Assembly (NCBI GenBank): GCA_958431815.1
Contig: CAUASB010000002.1
Coordinates: forward strand, 124,001 to 188,000
Direction of reading: 5' to 3'
DNA from: an uncultured Eggerthella sp.
GTDB lineage: Bacteria > Actinomycetota > Coriobacteriia > Coriobacteriales > Eggerthellaceae
DNA length: 64,000 nt
Every line of letters starts with the position of its first letter. The first letter of the stretch is position 1. The position numbers were made by a program, and so were the translations under genes. The notes beneath the pieces were generated by a model that was not told the DNA's origin, ran no database searches, and was given only the letters and a program-made list of their open reading frames with translations. Positions 48,015 to 59,512 of the stretch are shown here, piece by piece.

Positions 48015-50800
48015 TATTTCTTCCTCCTGTAACGGATCGGCTCGGAATTGCTAGCCTTCTTGGCTTTCTTCTTCTTGGCGTTGGCCTTCTTCGCTTCCTC
48101 GCCAGCAGGCGCATCAGCGGAGGCGGCAACCGCAACGGGCTGCTCGGCTACTGCACCGGCAGGCAGAACCGGAGTGGAAGCAAAGGTGAAGCGGGTGATG
48201 TCGGTGCCGTACTTCTTAACCAGCTTGGCATTCTTTTCCTCGCGCGACTTCCACATGGCGAACAGAGGCGTAGCCACTGCGATGGAAGAGTACGAACCAG
48301 CGATAAGGCCAACCGACATGGCGAAGGCGAAGTCCTTCAACGTTTCACCACCGAACAGCAGCATGCCCAGAACCGGAACAAACGAAGTGAGCGTGGTGTT
48401 GACCGAGCGGATGAACACCTGGTTCAGCGAATGGTTCGCCATCGACATGAAGGTGCACTTGACGTCGGAGTCCTTCATGTTGTCGTTGATGCGGTGGAAC
48501 ACTACCACGGTGTCGTAGAGCGAGTAGCCCAAAATGGTGAGCAACGCCGCCACCGTATTAGGCGTAACCTCGCGTCCGACCAAGGCATAAACGCCCACCA
48601 CGATGATGAGGTCGTGGAGCAGGGCCACAACCGCCATGATGCCCATCTTGTACTCGAAGCGAATAGCAATGTAGGCAATGATCAACAGCAGTGAAACCAC
48701 GAATGCGATGAGCGACGACCGAATAACGCTCTGACCCCAGTCAGGTCCAACCGTATTCACCTCGTAGCTGTTGGTGCTCAGGTTCAGCTCGCTTGCCACC
48801 TTGGTTGCCGTAGCGGCAGCAGTTTCAGCCGAAGTGGTGGTAGTGCGTACCAGGAAGCCCTCGGAGCCATCGGAGTTGGTGGTCTGAACAACCGCGTCGG
48901 GCTCGCCGGCGTCAGCGAAGGCAGCGCGCATATCCTCGATGGACGTATCGCCCGTGCCGTGGAAGGTGATCGAGGTGCCGCCCACGAATTCGATGCCGAA
49001 CTGCAGGCCCTTGGCGCCCACAACCACAAACGACAGGACAACCAGCACCGCAGAAAGCGTGAGGAACACCTTGCGAACGCCCAGGAAGTTGATGTCGCGT
49101 TTGATGAAGCGGCCCTTCAACTCGTCGATCGTCTTATGGGCGATGGACTTCTTTTCCTCGGCCGCCTCAGCAGAAGGATGGGCAACCGTGCCCGTCTGCT
49201 CGGCGCGCAAGTCGGCGTACACCGGTGCGGCTTCCTGGCAATCGCGGATGCCCCAGAAGCCGGGGTGCTTGGCAATGACATGCGGAGCAAGCAGGCGAAT
49301 AAGCGGAGCCTTCAGCAACAGCATCATCACGATGTCGCAGGCAATGCCCAGGGCAAGCGTAAGGCCGAAGCCCTTAACGCTTGCCGAAGCCAGGAAGAAC
49401 AGGGTAAGGGCCGAAACCAGCGAAACCAAGTCGGCGTCGATGGAGGTTTCGATGCCGTGGCGAACACCGGTGATGGAAGCCGCGCGGACGCTTCTGCCCA
49501 TGCGGATTTCCTCGCGGAAGCGTTCCAATACCAGAATGGAAGAGTCGGCTGCCATGCCGATGGTAAGCACGATGCCGGCGATGCCCGCCAAAGAAAGCGA
49601 GAACAAACCGAACGCCGAAAGCGTTGCCAAGAGACCCAAGTACAAAACGGCGAACACGCCCATAGCAGCTGCCGTGAGCAGGCCCAGGCCACGGTAGAAG
49701 CACAGCAGGTACAGCATAACCAGCGCAAGGCCCAGGATTGCTACGATCAGGCCGCTAGTAAGCGCATCCTGACCAAGCGTAGGTCCTACGACCTGGCTCT
49801 GCTCGTACTGGAAGCTAACCGGCAAGGAACCGCTTTCCAGCACCGTCTGCAGCGACTGCGCTTCCTCAAGCGTGTAGTTGCCGGTAATGGAAACCTGACC
49901 GCCGGTGATCTCAGACTGAACCGCCGGCGCAGACTGAATCTGGCCGTCGAGGATGATAACGATCTGGCCGTTCGTGGGAGCCAGGTCGCGCGTTGCATCG
50001 GCGAAGGCCTGCGTGCCGGCGGAATCGAGCGAAATGTTCACGGCGTAGTACTGGCTGGTCTCGGATGCCTTGTCAACCGTGACACGGGTGATGTTCTCAC
50101 CCGTGATAAGGGGCGTATAGGTACCCGGATCCACGCTGCGGTAGGTGGTTTTACCCGTCTTGAAGGAATTGCCGAAGTCGTCCTTCACCGTGCTCTGCTG
50201 CATGTACGTGCCGTTTTTGATGGCCGCCTGGTCGTCGGAGTCGGTAAACGAATCGGCACGGGCGAATTCCAGCTTGCCCGTCTTGCCAATGGTGGAAAGT
50301 GCCTTTTCCGGGTCGGAAAGGCCGGGGATCTGAACCAGGATCTGGTCGTTGCCCTGAACCTGCACCGTTGCCTCGGATGCGCCCAAGGCGTTAACGCGCG
50401 ACTCGATGATGGCGCGGGACTTCTCCATGTCTTCCTTGGTGATGTCCTGGCCATCAGTGCTCTGCGCGGAAAGAACTACCGAAAGGCCGCCCTGAATGTC
50501 GAGGCCCTGGTTGATCTTCTCGTTCGGAGGCGTGAACATGAACACCGAGCCAATCACCAAAAGCGTGGCAACGATAAGCAACCACACGTTGCGGCGATTC
50601 TTGTTGCCGCCCGTGCGCTTGTTGCGCTCTTTCTGGCGCTTGGCGTTCTTCTTCTCTGCTTCCTTAGCGCGGGTCTTGCGGCGCTTTTCGCGCTCCTTTG
50701 CCCGTTTCTTCTCCTCGGCGGTGAGCTTCTTCTTTTCCTGAGAAGTTGCCGTGGCTTCTTTTTCCTCGTCCAATGCTTCTTCCTTGGGTTGGTCGGCCAT
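48014..50800 (-). CDS. secDF: Protein translocase SecD-SecF fusion
   Basis: A proton-driven accessory of the Sec translocon that helps release exported proteins. The 928 residues hold a highly charged Lys/Glu-rich cytoplasmic N-terminus of about 70 residues, then SecD (helix near 72-90, periplasmic part with GLDIQGGLSVVL and RVNALGASEATVQVQG, five helices with LGLALVMLYLLCFYRGLG and ADSSILVLERFREEIRMG), a linker, then SecF (helix, FGIEFVGGTSITF, five helices with LTILGYSLYDTVVVFHRIND and SVNTTLTS). About 12 transmembrane helices in all. The 14-bp palindrome GCACGTTAACGTGC at 50829-50842 just upstream may be an operator. Confidence 0.95.
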   Translation of the reverse strand: MADQPKEEALDEEKEATATSQEKKKLTAEEKKRAKEREKRRKTRAKEAEKKNAKRQKERNKRTGGNKNRRNVWLLIVATLLVIGSVFMFTPPNEKINQGLDIQGGLSVVLSAQSTDGQDITKEDMEKSRAIIESRVNALGASEATVQVQGNDQILVQIPGLSDPEKALSTIGKTGKLEFARADSFTDSDDQAAIKNGTYMQQSTVKDDFGNSFKTGKTTYRSVDPGTYTPLITGENITRVTVDKASETSQYYAVNISLDSAGTQAFADATRDLAPTNGQIVIILDGQIQSAPAVQSEITGGQVSITGNYTLEEAQSLQTVLESGSLPVSFQYEQSQVVGPTLGQDALTSGLIVAILGLALVMLYLLCFYRGLGLLTAAAMGVFAVLYLGLLATLSAFGLFSLSLAGIAGIVLTIGMAADSSILVLERFREEIRMGRSVRAASITGVRHGIETSIDADLVSLVSALTLFFLASASVKGFGLTLALGIACDIVMMLLLKAPLIRLLAPHVIAKHPGFWGIRDCQEAAPVYADLRAEQTGTVAHPSAEAAEEKKSIAHKTIDELKGRFIKRDINFLGVRKVFLTLSAVLVVLSFVVVGAKGLQFGIEFVGGTSITFHGTGDTSIEDMRAAFADAGEPDAVVQTTNSDGSEGFLVRTTTTSAETAAATATKVASELNLSTNSYEVNTVGPDWGQSVIRSSLIAFVVSLLLIIAYIAIRFEYKMGIMAVVALLHDLIIVVGVYALVGREVTPNTVAALLTILGYSLYDTVVVFHRINDNMKDSDVKCTFMSMANHSLNQVFIRSVNTTLTSFVPVLGMLLFGGETLKDFAFAMSVGLIAGSYSSIAVATPLFAMWKSREEKNAKLVKKYGTDITRFTFASTPVLPAGAVAEQPVAVAASADAPAGEEAKKANAKKKKAKKASNSEPIRYRRKK

Positions 50801-51008
50801 AGTATTCCTTCTGATTACCTACTGAACAGCACGTTAACGTGCATGTGCGTATCGGAACTATGATAGCGGCGCACACGTTAACCTGATGTTATTTCTTCAA
50901 ATTAGCTACTTTACTGCACAAAAGCACACGCCGAAAGGGAAACGGCGCGCGTTGCGCAACCTGCCGCAAGGAAACGCAACAGCCCCGTTTTCCGCCCAGC
51001 AAGCAAAA

Positions 51009-51031
51009 ACCGCCCCTTTCGAGGCGGTTTC
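51009..51031 (-). terminator. tgt terminator
   Basis: AAACCGCC (51009-51016) and GGCGGTTT (51024-51031) form an 8-bp stem; on the minus strand TTTGCTTGC follows. The rest of 50801-51043 holds no gene; in particular no yajC. Confidence 0.7.
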
Positions 51032-51043
51032 GACAAAGCCTAT

Positions 51044-52920
<1,877 letters not shown>

Positions 52921-53002
52921 TATGGGCAATCCTTTCTTAAAGGCGCTCGAAATCAATCAGGTGCTAGTATAGGTGACGCTGGAAGGAGCATACGACGAAC
53001 CT

Positions 53003-54700
53003 ATGAAATTACTACTTCACGCCTGCTGCGGGCCCTGTTCCTTGGAACCGGTGCGAATACTCGCTGAAGCAGGTCACGACATAACCATCGCCTACCTCAA
53101 TTCCAACATTGCGGCCGCATCCGAATACGAGCACCGCCTGCAAACGCTGCTTACCTGGGCGCAAAGCCAGAACATTCCGGTGATCGAAGGCCCTTACGAG
53201 CCGCACGCCTGGCAAGAAGCTGTGCGCCGCGCGTGGGACGGCACGCAGGAAAACCGGCACGACCGCTGCCGTGCCTGCTACCGCATCAGGCTTGAAGAGC
53301 TTGCCCGCTATGCCCACGAGCACGGGTTCGAGGGAATCGGCACCACCCTTACCGTAAGCCCTTACCAATATATAGACACTATCGCCGAAGAGTTGGAACG
53401 CGCCGCTGCGCCTTACGAAGGGCTTGTGCCCGTGTTCCAGGATTTCCGCGAGTTCTACCCTCAAGCAACCATTCGCAGCCGCGAACTTGGCATGTACCGC
53501 CAAAACTACTGCGGCTGCGCCTATTCCGATGCCGAGGCTGCCGCCGAACGCGCCGAGCGCAAGGCCGCGCGAAAGGCCGCCAAGGCGAAAGAGAAACGAG
53601 AAAAACTGATGAACATGCGCACCGACGATTTCGACTACGACTTGCCCGAAGAGCTCATCGCCCAAGAGCCGGCAGCTGAACGCGATGGCTGCCGCATGCT
53701 GGTGATGAAGCGCAACAACGGCGCCTTGCACGATGAGATCTTCCGCGACATTATCAACCACCTGAACCCAGGCGATCTGATCGTCGCAAACGAGACGCGC
53801 GTTATGCCCGCCCGCCTCTTGGGCACCAAGCGCAACACCGGCGGCCAGGCCGAGGTGTTCTTGCTGCGCGAGCGCTTCGACGTTGAGCCCAAGCGCGACT
53901 CCTCTGCCATTTGGGAGGTGTTGGTACGCCCCGGCAAGCGCCTGAAACCCGGTACCGGCGCCCTAGTCGACTTCACCGACAAAGAAGGCACCGTGGTGCT
54001 TTCCGCCGAAATCATCGACTGGGTGGAAAACGCCGAAAAGGGCGAACGCCTGGCGCGCCTTACCACGCCCCTGCCCTCGCTTGACGAAGCGCTGCACCGT
54101 GCAGGCCACACGCCCCTGCCGCCCTACATCAAGAACTACGCCGGCGATGAAGAGCTGTACCAAACGGTGTTCTCCCGCGAAGAGCGCAGCGCCGCTGCGC
54201 CCACGGCGGGCTTGCACTTCACACCCGAGTTGATCGAGCGCATCAAGGCTAAGGGCGTCGATTGGGAAACGGTCCATTTGGAAGTGGGCCTCGACACATT
54301 CCGCATTGTTGACGAGGAATTCCCGAAAGACCACCAGATTCACACCGAGCGCTATACCGTGCCCGAGAAAACGGTAGAGGCCATCAAACGCACCAAGGCA
54401 AACGGCGGGCGTGTTATCGCCGTGGGCACTACCAGCGTACGCAGCCTGGAATCGGCTTGGGACGCTGAAGCGGGCGAGGTGTTGCCGCGTAATCGCGAGG
54501 CAACCAGCCTGTTCATCTTGCCAGGGTACGAGTTCCACGTGGTAGATGCACTGATCACCAACTTCCATGTGCCGCGCTCCACCCTGATGATGCTGGTAAG
54601 CGCGTTCTCGAACCGCGACAACATCATGAAGGCCTACCGCCACGCCATCAAGCACAAGTACCGCATGCTTTCCTTTGGCGATGCGATGTTCATCGAGTAG
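53003..54700 (+). CDS. QueH-QueA fusion: epoxyqueuosine reductase and SAM:tRNA ribosyltransferase-isomerase
   Basis: A single 565-residue frame. Residues 1-185 are QueH (DUF208): MKLLLHACCGPCSLEPVRIL with adjacent Cys pair, DRCRACYRIRLEELARYA near 90, and YCGCAYSD near 170, Cys residues that bind the iron-sulfur cluster. A charged Ala/Lys/Arg-rich linker (about 185-210) leads to QueA: MRTDDFDYDLPEELIAQEPA, NETRVMPARLLGTK, APTAGLHFTPELI, VGTTSVRSLES and TNFHVPRSTLMMLVSAF. QueA makes epoxyqueuosine from preQ1-tRNA and SAM; QueH reduces it to queuosine, so consecutive steps are joined. ATG 53003 starts QueH homology; a GTG at 52973 is in frame and may be leaderless behind TAGTAT. Confidence 0.93.
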   Translation: MKLLLHACCGPCSLEPVRILAEAGHDITIAYLNSNIAAASEYEHRLQTLLTWAQSQNIPVIEGPYEPHAWQEAVRRAWDGTQENRHDRCRACYRIRLEELARYAHEHGFEGIGTTLTVSPYQYIDTIAEELERAAAPYEGLVPVFQDFREFYPQATIRSRELGMYRQNYCGCAYSDAEAAAERAERKAARKAAKAKEKREKLMNMRTDDFDYDLPEELIAQEPAAERDGCRMLVMKRNNGALHDEIFRDIINHLNPGDLIVANETRVMPARLLGTKRNTGGQAEVFLLRERFDVEPKRDSSAIWEVLVRPGKRLKPGTGALVDFTDKEGTVVLSAEIIDWVENAEKGERLARLTTPLPSLDEALHRAGHTPLPPYIKNYAGDEELYQTVFSREERSAAAPTAGLHFTPELIERIKAKGVDWETVHLEVGLDTFRIVDEEFPKDHQIHTERYTVPEKTVEAIKRTKANGGRVIAVGTTSVRSLESAWDAEAGEVLPRNREATSLFILPGYEFHVVDALITNFHVPRSTLMMLVSAFSNRDNIMKAYRHAIKHKYRMLSFGDAMFIE

Positions 54701-54739
54701 TTCCGTCATCCTACAAACGACAGAACCGGCCAACGTTGC

Positions 54740-54838
54740 GTGGAGCCCCAACGGCACGGCTGGCGCTCCAAGGTTCGCTCACGTGCACCCGCACGCTACG
54801 CTTGCCTCTCCCGCCATCTGCACTTGTTGGGGCTCCAC
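54740..54838. repeat. 99-bp element bounded by a 13-bp perfect inverted repeat
   Basis: GTGGAGCCCCAAC (54740-54752) and GTTGGGGCTCCAC (54826-54838) are exact inverted copies, 73 nt apart. Pairing can continue partly inward (GGCACGGCTGGCG against CGCCATCTGCACTT). The element sits between the queA stop and the NYN gene on the plus strand, without a T tract. It may be a structured RNA, a long terminator-like hairpin or a small repeat. Confidence 0.6.
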
Positions 54839-54904
54839 TCGCTGACTTACTACGCCAACCTGGGACTTGTCCCTTTACTGAACGGACTCTACATGGAAAG
54901 TGAA

Positions 54905-55831
54905 ATGAAAATCGCCGTCTTGATCGACGCCGAGAACATCTCCAGCAAATATGCCAGCATCATCCTTCAGGAAGCTTCCAGCTTGGGCAACCTGATTTAC
55001 AAGCGCATCTACGGCAATTGGACCACCACAGCGCTTAACTCGTGGAAAAAGGAGCTGCTCGACAACGCCATTCAACCTATTCAGCAGTACAGCAACACGG
55101 TGGGCAAGAATTCCTCCGACTCGGCGTTGATCATCGATGCCATGGACCTTCTGTACCAAAAACACCTCGATGCCTTCTGCATCGTTTCCTCCGACAGCGA
55201 TTTCACTCGTCTGGCTTCGCGTCTGCGCGAATCGGAGATGTTCGTGCTGGGCATGGGCGAGCAGAAAACGCCCCGCGCCTTCATCAGCGCCTGCAACAAG
55301 TTCGTCTACCTCGACCTGCTGCATAAGGCCAATGCCGATGCCGCCAACGGGAAAAAGGCAAAGGGGCGCAGCAAGAAAAAACCCGCAGATCAGTCCAACA
55401 GCACCAAGGCGCTGTCCGCTGACACCACCGCAACCAAGGCAAACAGCAAGCGTGCTGTTCCCACGCACGTTAGCGAAGAGAAACTGCATCAGCGCCCCGC
55501 CCACATCGAGCAAAAGCACAACGCCAAGCAAGAGCATGATGCCCATGAGCCCGAAGCAGCCGATGACGACTTCAACGGGTTGGACATCATCACCGTTGAA
55601 AACGCCCTCCGCGAAATCGCTGAAGAGTTCAGTGGAGACGACGGCTGGATGCTCTCATCGAGCCTGGGCGCACGCCTGGCACGCCGCCTGCCCGATTTCG
55701 ACACCCGCAACTTCGGCTTCAAGAAGTTCGTTCCCTTCATCGAATCGCTCGGCTTCTTCGAAAGCAAAAGCGTGAAGGAATCGGAGAACTCCGGCGTGAA
55801 AACCATCTATTTCCGCCTTATCGAAGAGTAG
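54905..55831 (+). CDS. NYN-domain (PIN-like) protein with C-terminal OST-HTH/LOTUS domain
   Basis: A 308-residue protein. Residues 1-140 form a LabA/DUF88-type NYN domain, a PIN-like nuclease fold: MKIAVLIDAENISSKYASII with the first acidic pair, KNSSDSALIIDAMDLLY near 75 and FCIVSSDSDFTRLASRLRE near 95, all expected metal ligands. A Lys/Ala/Gln-rich linker with low complexity follows (about 145-225). Residues about 230-308 form an OST-HTH/LOTUS fold (DDGWMLSSSLGARLARRLPD then FDTRNFGFKKFVPFIESLG), which binds RNA. The protein probably acts on RNA; the substrate is unknown. ATG 54905 follows GGAAAG; ATG 54893 is an alternative. Confidence 0.87.
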   Translation: MKIAVLIDAENISSKYASIILQEASSLGNLIYKRIYGNWTTTALNSWKKELLDNAIQPIQQYSNTVGKNSSDSALIIDAMDLLYQKHLDAFCIVSSDSDFTRLASRLRESEMFVLGMGEQKTPRAFISACNKFVYLDLLHKANADAANGKKAKGRSKKKPADQSNSTKALSADTTATKANSKRAVPTHVSEEKLHQRPAHIEQKHNAKQEHDAHEPEAADDDFNGLDIITVENALREIAEEFSGDDGWMLSSSLGARLARRLPDFDTRNFGFKKFVPFIESLGFFESKSVKESENSGVKTIYFRLIEE

Positions 55832-55834
55832 GCG

Positions 55835-57532
55835 CTACCGAACCGCTTCATCGGCAGCACGCACTGCCTGCTCAAGAGCCGAAACAGCAGGATCGATCGC
55901 CTCGAGCTCGATACCCCCGTAGCTCACCAAGAAGCGCCGCAGCGGACCCTGTTCTGCTGCGGCGCTTCCGTAGTAGAACGAGGAAAGCGGGACAATGTGC
56001 ACGCCCGCCTCTTCCGCAGCATCAACGAGTCGCGTCTCCCAACGCAGGGGGGCATCCCCTTCCCTAGCCGCCGCAGGTACTGCTTCAGCATCATCGAAAC
56101 GGTACCTGCGTGCTGGGCCAGATGCCCGTCGAGGCATGTCCGAACCGCCGAGCTCATTTGCCCTGCCCGTATCTATCCCCAACAGGAAATGGATGCCCGC
56201 GTCCTGTTCTTCAATGCATATCCGCTCTGCAAACGCACTTTGCTGCAGTGCCGCAATAAGCTCATCGCGCACCGTGCGGTAATGGGTGCGCAAACGGTTC
56301 ACATGGCGCTCGTAATCGCCGCTTTCTATGAAGCGAGCCAGGGCAAGCTGATCGATAGCGCTTACCGTGCAAGAATAAAATCCCAGTTCACGCTTGAATT
56401 GCTCCGCAAGCAAAGGCGGCAGCACCATATAGCCGACACGAAATGCCGGACCAAGGCTTTTCGTGAACGTATTGGTGTAAATCACCTTCCCGGAAGCATC
56501 GATGCTGCGAAGCGCAGGAATCGGCCGCCCTGTTAAACGGAATTCGCAGTCGTAATCGTCCTCTATCACGTAGCGGTCCCCCACAGCAGAAGCCCACCCC
56601 AAAAGCTCATAGCGCCTGCTGATAGAGGTTACGATGCCGGTCGGGAACTGATGCGAGGGCATCAGATGCAGGACATCGACTTTCGACGCGTTGACCGACG
56701 CCATACTGACGCCCTGCGCATCGAGCGGAATATGCGAAAGGGGAACATCGTTCGCCTCGTAAATGCGCGTGAGGCGCACATACCCCGGGTCTTCGACACC
56801 GTAGCGAAGCGTTCGGCCCAAAAGCTGCACCAGCAAGTTGTACAGAACCTGCGAGCCAGCTCCCACCACAATGCACTCAGGGTCAACCTCCATGCCGCGA
56901 AACCCTCTCAAATGGGCGGCAATGGCCTCGCGCAGGCGCCGTGTTCCAGCGAACCCCGTTTCCCCCACCAAAGCATGCTCCGACTCGCGCGTCAGCGCAT
57001 CACGCACTGACTTCGCCCAAGCGGAATAGGGGAACAAGCCCAGCGGAACCGAAGCGCCCGTGAAGTCGGCGACGGAAACCGAAGGGGCTTCGACTTCGCC
57101 CCGTGCACGCGACAGTGCTCCTCCTGCGCTTGCGGAGGTGTCATCATGCTGCCCGGCCAAAGCAAGCGATGCATATGCCTGGGCAAGACCCTCTTCGGGT
57201 ACCAACTCCCCGGCATCACTCGTTTCAGCGGGCGGTGGGACCGTGTTTCGCTTTCGACGTACCGGATGGTCGGGGGCAATCCCCTCCGTCCTTAAATCGC
57301 AGGCATAGTAGCCGCGTCGTGGTTCCGCACGAAGGTACCCTTCCGCAACCAACTGAGAGTAAGCGCCTTCAACGGTTATCAAACTCACACCCAAATGACG
57401 CGCAAAGCTTCGCTTCGAAGGGAGCTTTTCACCAGGCGCGATGGCCCCGCTTTCGATATCGGCGCGTATGCACTGGTAAAGATACTCGTAGAGGCTTGTT
57501 TCCCCGCGGTTCGCAAACGAATAGGTGAGCAT
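55835..57532 (-). CDS. pdxR: PdxR-like MocR-family regulator
   Basis: A GntR-type winged helix fused to an aminotransferase-like domain, 565 residues. The HTH is [20 protein letters not shown] then [20 protein letters not shown] (about residues 15-60). The type I aminotransferase fold follows after a long variable linker (about 80-150), with [13 protein letters not shown] near 230, EDDYDCEFR near 325 and the PLP lysine in [16 protein letters not shown] near 357. MocR proteins divergent from pdxST activate them when pyridoxal phosphate is scarce. The C-terminal domain contains an extra Arg/Ala/Glu-rich insertion near 460. ATG 57530-57532 has AAGGGGAG upstream. Confidence 0.92.
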   Translation of the reverse strand: MLTYSFANRGETSLYEYLYQCIRADIESGAIAPGEKLPSKRSFARHLGVSLITVEGAYSQLVAEGYLRAEPRRGYYACDLRTEGIAPDHPVRRKRNTVPPPAETSDAGELVPEEGLAQAYASLALAGQHDDTSASAGGALSRARGEVEAPSVSVADFTGASVPLGLFPYSAWAKSVRDALTRESEHALVGETGFAGTRRLREAIAAHLRGFRGMEVDPECIVVGAGSQVLYNLLVQLLGRTLRYGVEDPGYVRLTRIYEANDVPLSHIPLDAQGVSMASVNASKVDVLHLMPSHQFPTGIVTSISRRYELLGWASAVGDRYVIEDDYDCEFRLTGRPIPALRSIDASGKVIYTNTFTKSLGPAFRVGYMVLPPLLAEQFKRELGFYSCTVSAIDQLALARFIESGDYERHVNRLRTHYRTVRDELIAALQQSAFAERICIEEQDAGIHFLLGIDTGRANELGGSDMPRRASGPARRYRFDDAEAVPAAAREGDAPLRWETRLVDAAEEAGVHIVPLSSFYYGSAAAEQGPLRRFLVSYGGIELEAIDPAVSALEQAVRAADEAVR

Positions 57533-57563
57533 CGCGCTCCCCTTCCTCTTCTCATTCTTCAAA

Positions 57564-57630
57564 CATCTGGTCTTATGCAATCTGGATATATACTGGTTAT
57601 ATCATTATTACCATTATTGGTTATACAAAC
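57564..57630. promoter_or_regulatory. Candidate PdxR operator region
   Basis: The intergenic region has four related sites in direct orientation: CTGGTCTTAT (near 57568), CTGGATATAT (near 57583), CTGGTTATAT (near 57594) and TTGGTTATAC (57617-57626). The last two are 24 bp apart. Direct repeats of this kind are typical of MocR operators between pdxR and pdxS. A G/C hairpin GGCGCC/GGCGCC (57688-57705) precedes the pdxS ribosome site. Confidence 0.5.
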
Positions 57631-57724
57631 AATGCCACAAGGCTTTTACTGTGTATCCATTAACCAAGTGCATAAGCGCAACGAAAAGGCGCCCTCCCGG
57701 CGCCCCATAACCAAGGAGTTCACA

Positions 57725-58615
57725 ATGGCAGAAGCAAACACCCCTGAAGAGCAGGTAAAGCTCAACCGTCAACTGGCACAGATGCTCAAGGGCGGCGTGA
57801 TCATGGACGTAACCACGCCAGAGCAGGCACGCATCGCCGAGGAAACTGGCGCCTGCGCCGTTATGGCACTCGAGCGCATTCCTGCCGACATCCGCGCTGC
57901 TGGCGGCGTTTCCCGCATGAGCGACCCCAAGATGATCAAGGGCATTCAGGAGGCAGTATCCATTCCCGTTATGGCAAAGTGCCGCATCGGCCACTTCGTT
58001 GAGGCCCAGATCCTCGAGGCTATCGAAATCGACTACATCGACGAATCCGAGGTTCTTTCCCCCGCTGACGACACCTACCACATCGACAAGACCAAGTTCT
58101 CCGTACCCTTCGTTTGCGGCGCACGCGACCTGGGCGAAGCACTCCGCCGCATCGCTGAAGGCGCAACCATGATCCGCACCAAGGGCGAGCCCGGCACCGG
58201 CGACGTTATCCAAGCAGTACGCCACATGCGCAAGATGAACAACCAGATCCGCCATGTGGTTTCCCTGCGCGAAGACGAGCTGTTCGAAGAGGCAAAGCAG
58301 CTGGCCGTTCCCGTTGAGCTGGTTAAGTACGTTCACGACAACGGCAAGCTCCCCGTCGTGAACTTCGCAGCCGGCGGCGTGGCAACTCCTGCCGATGCCG
58401 CACTGATGATGCAGCTTGGCGCTGAAGGCGTGTTCGTAGGCTCCGGCATCTTCAAGTCGGGCAACCCCGCTAAGCGCGCCCAAGCAATCGTGAAGGCCGT
58501 TACCAACTACACCGATGCAAAGCTCATCGCAGAGCTTTCCGAAGACTTGGGCGAGGCAATGGTTGGCATCAACGCCGATGAAATCGAGCTCATCATGGAA
58601 GAGCGCGGTCGCTAA
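57725..58615 (+). CDS. pdxS: Pyridoxal 5'-phosphate synthase subunit PdxS
   Basis: Builds pyridoxal phosphate from ribose 5-phosphate, glyceraldehyde 3-phosphate and ammonia. The 296-residue TIM-barrel protein has [20 protein letters not shown] near residue 15, the catalytic Lys in [17 protein letters not shown] near 85, [27 protein letters not shown] near 140 and [20 protein letters not shown] near 215. ATG 57725 has AAGGAG 6 nt upstream; an upstream open stretch belongs to the pdxR region. The product forms a dodecamer with PdxT. Confidence 0.97.
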   Translation: MAEANTPEEQVKLNRQLAQMLKGGVIMDVTTPEQARIAEETGACAVMALERIPADIRAAGGVSRMSDPKMIKGIQEAVSIPVMAKCRIGHFVEAQILEAIEIDYIDESEVLSPADDTYHIDKTKFSVPFVCGARDLGEALRRIAEGATMIRTKGEPGTGDVIQAVRHMRKMNNQIRHVVSLREDELFEEAKQLAVPVELVKYVHDNGKLPVVNFAAGGVATPADAALMMQLGAEGVFVGSGIFKSGNPAKRAQAIVKAVTNYTDAKLIAELSEDLGEAMVGINADEIELIMEERGR

Positions 58616-59217
58616 TGACGGTTGCTATTCTGGCCCTTCAGGGAGCCTTCATCGAGCACAAGAAGAAGCTTGAAGCGCTGGGAGCGGAATGCTTCGAAAT
58701 TCGTCAGGCATCCGACCTGGAGCGTCCGTTCGACAGGCTGGTTCTGCCTGGCGGCGAAAGCACCACGCAGGCGAAGCTCCTTCGCGAATTGGGGCTGCTT
58801 GAACCGCTGCGCAAGCGTATCGAGGAAGGCATGCCGGTGCTGGCAACATGCGCCGGCCTTATCCTGCTAGCCGAAACGGTAGATGGCACGGGGGACTTGA
58901 ACAACCTCGACCCTGCTGCCGCAGAAAAACGCCTGCAGGTTAAAGGCTTCGGCACGTTGCCTATCACGGTACGTCGCAATGCCTACGGTCGTCAGCTGGG
59001 CAGTTTTCATGCCTTCGGCACATTCGGCAAACTCGAGAACGTGCCCATGACGTTCATTCGCGCCCCCTTCATCACCGAGGTACGTGATGGATGCAAGGTG
59101 CTGGCAACGTGCGAAGGCAACATCGTAGCCGTGCAGTACGGCAAGCAGCTGGGCATGGCATTCCATCCTGAGCTTGACGACGACAATCGCATCCACGAGC
59201 TGTTCCTTTCCCTGTAA
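58615..59217 (+). CDS. pdxT: Pyridoxal 5'-phosphate synthase glutaminase subunit PdxT
   Basis: Supplies ammonia to PdxS from glutamine. A 200-residue class I glutaminase with VAILALQGAFIEH at the N-terminus, RLVLPGGESTTQAKLLRE near residue 43, the nucleophile Cys in LATCAGLILLAE near 78, GSFHAFG near 128 and the His/Glu pair in AFHPELDDDNRIHELF near 183. Its ATG overlaps the pdxS stop (TAATG), so the two are translationally coupled. Confidence 0.97.
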   Translation: MTVAILALQGAFIEHKKKLEALGAECFEIRQASDLERPFDRLVLPGGESTTQAKLLRELGLLEPLRKRIEEGMPVLATCAGLILLAETVDGTGDLNNLDPAAAEKRLQVKGFGTLPITVRRNAYGRQLGSFHAFGTFGKLENVPMTFIRAPFITEVRDGCKVLATCEGNIVAVQYGKQLGMAFHPELDDDNRIHELFLSL

Positions 59218-59261
59218 GGAACAGCCTCCTGCATAAAGCCGCAAGGCCCCGCTAAAACAGC

Positions 59262-59299
59262 AAAGCCTCCCTTTTCTGTTGTCGGAAAAGGGAGGCTTT
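59262..59299 (+). terminator. pdxST terminator
   Basis: AAAGCCTCCCTTTTC (59262-59276) and GAAAAGGGAGGCTTT (59285-59299) form a 15-bp stem with an 8-nt loop, followed by CTTAT. Between it and 59512 there are 210 bp in which I see no gene. Confidence 0.9.
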
Positions 59300-59512
59300 C
59301 TTATGTGCCCAGATGTCGAACGAGACGCAGCACCGTACAAAGTAAGAGGCCAAACAGGGTTTTGTCCTCAGCTCATAACATGTGCCAGAGCATTCAGAAC
59401 AGGCAGCCCCGTCTTACTCTTGCCCCATAGGACAAGCATCCTCCTCACATGACCACCCTCGTATCTTGCGTGCCAAATAGCCAATCCCGCGCGCCTACGG
59501 TGCAATAAAAAA

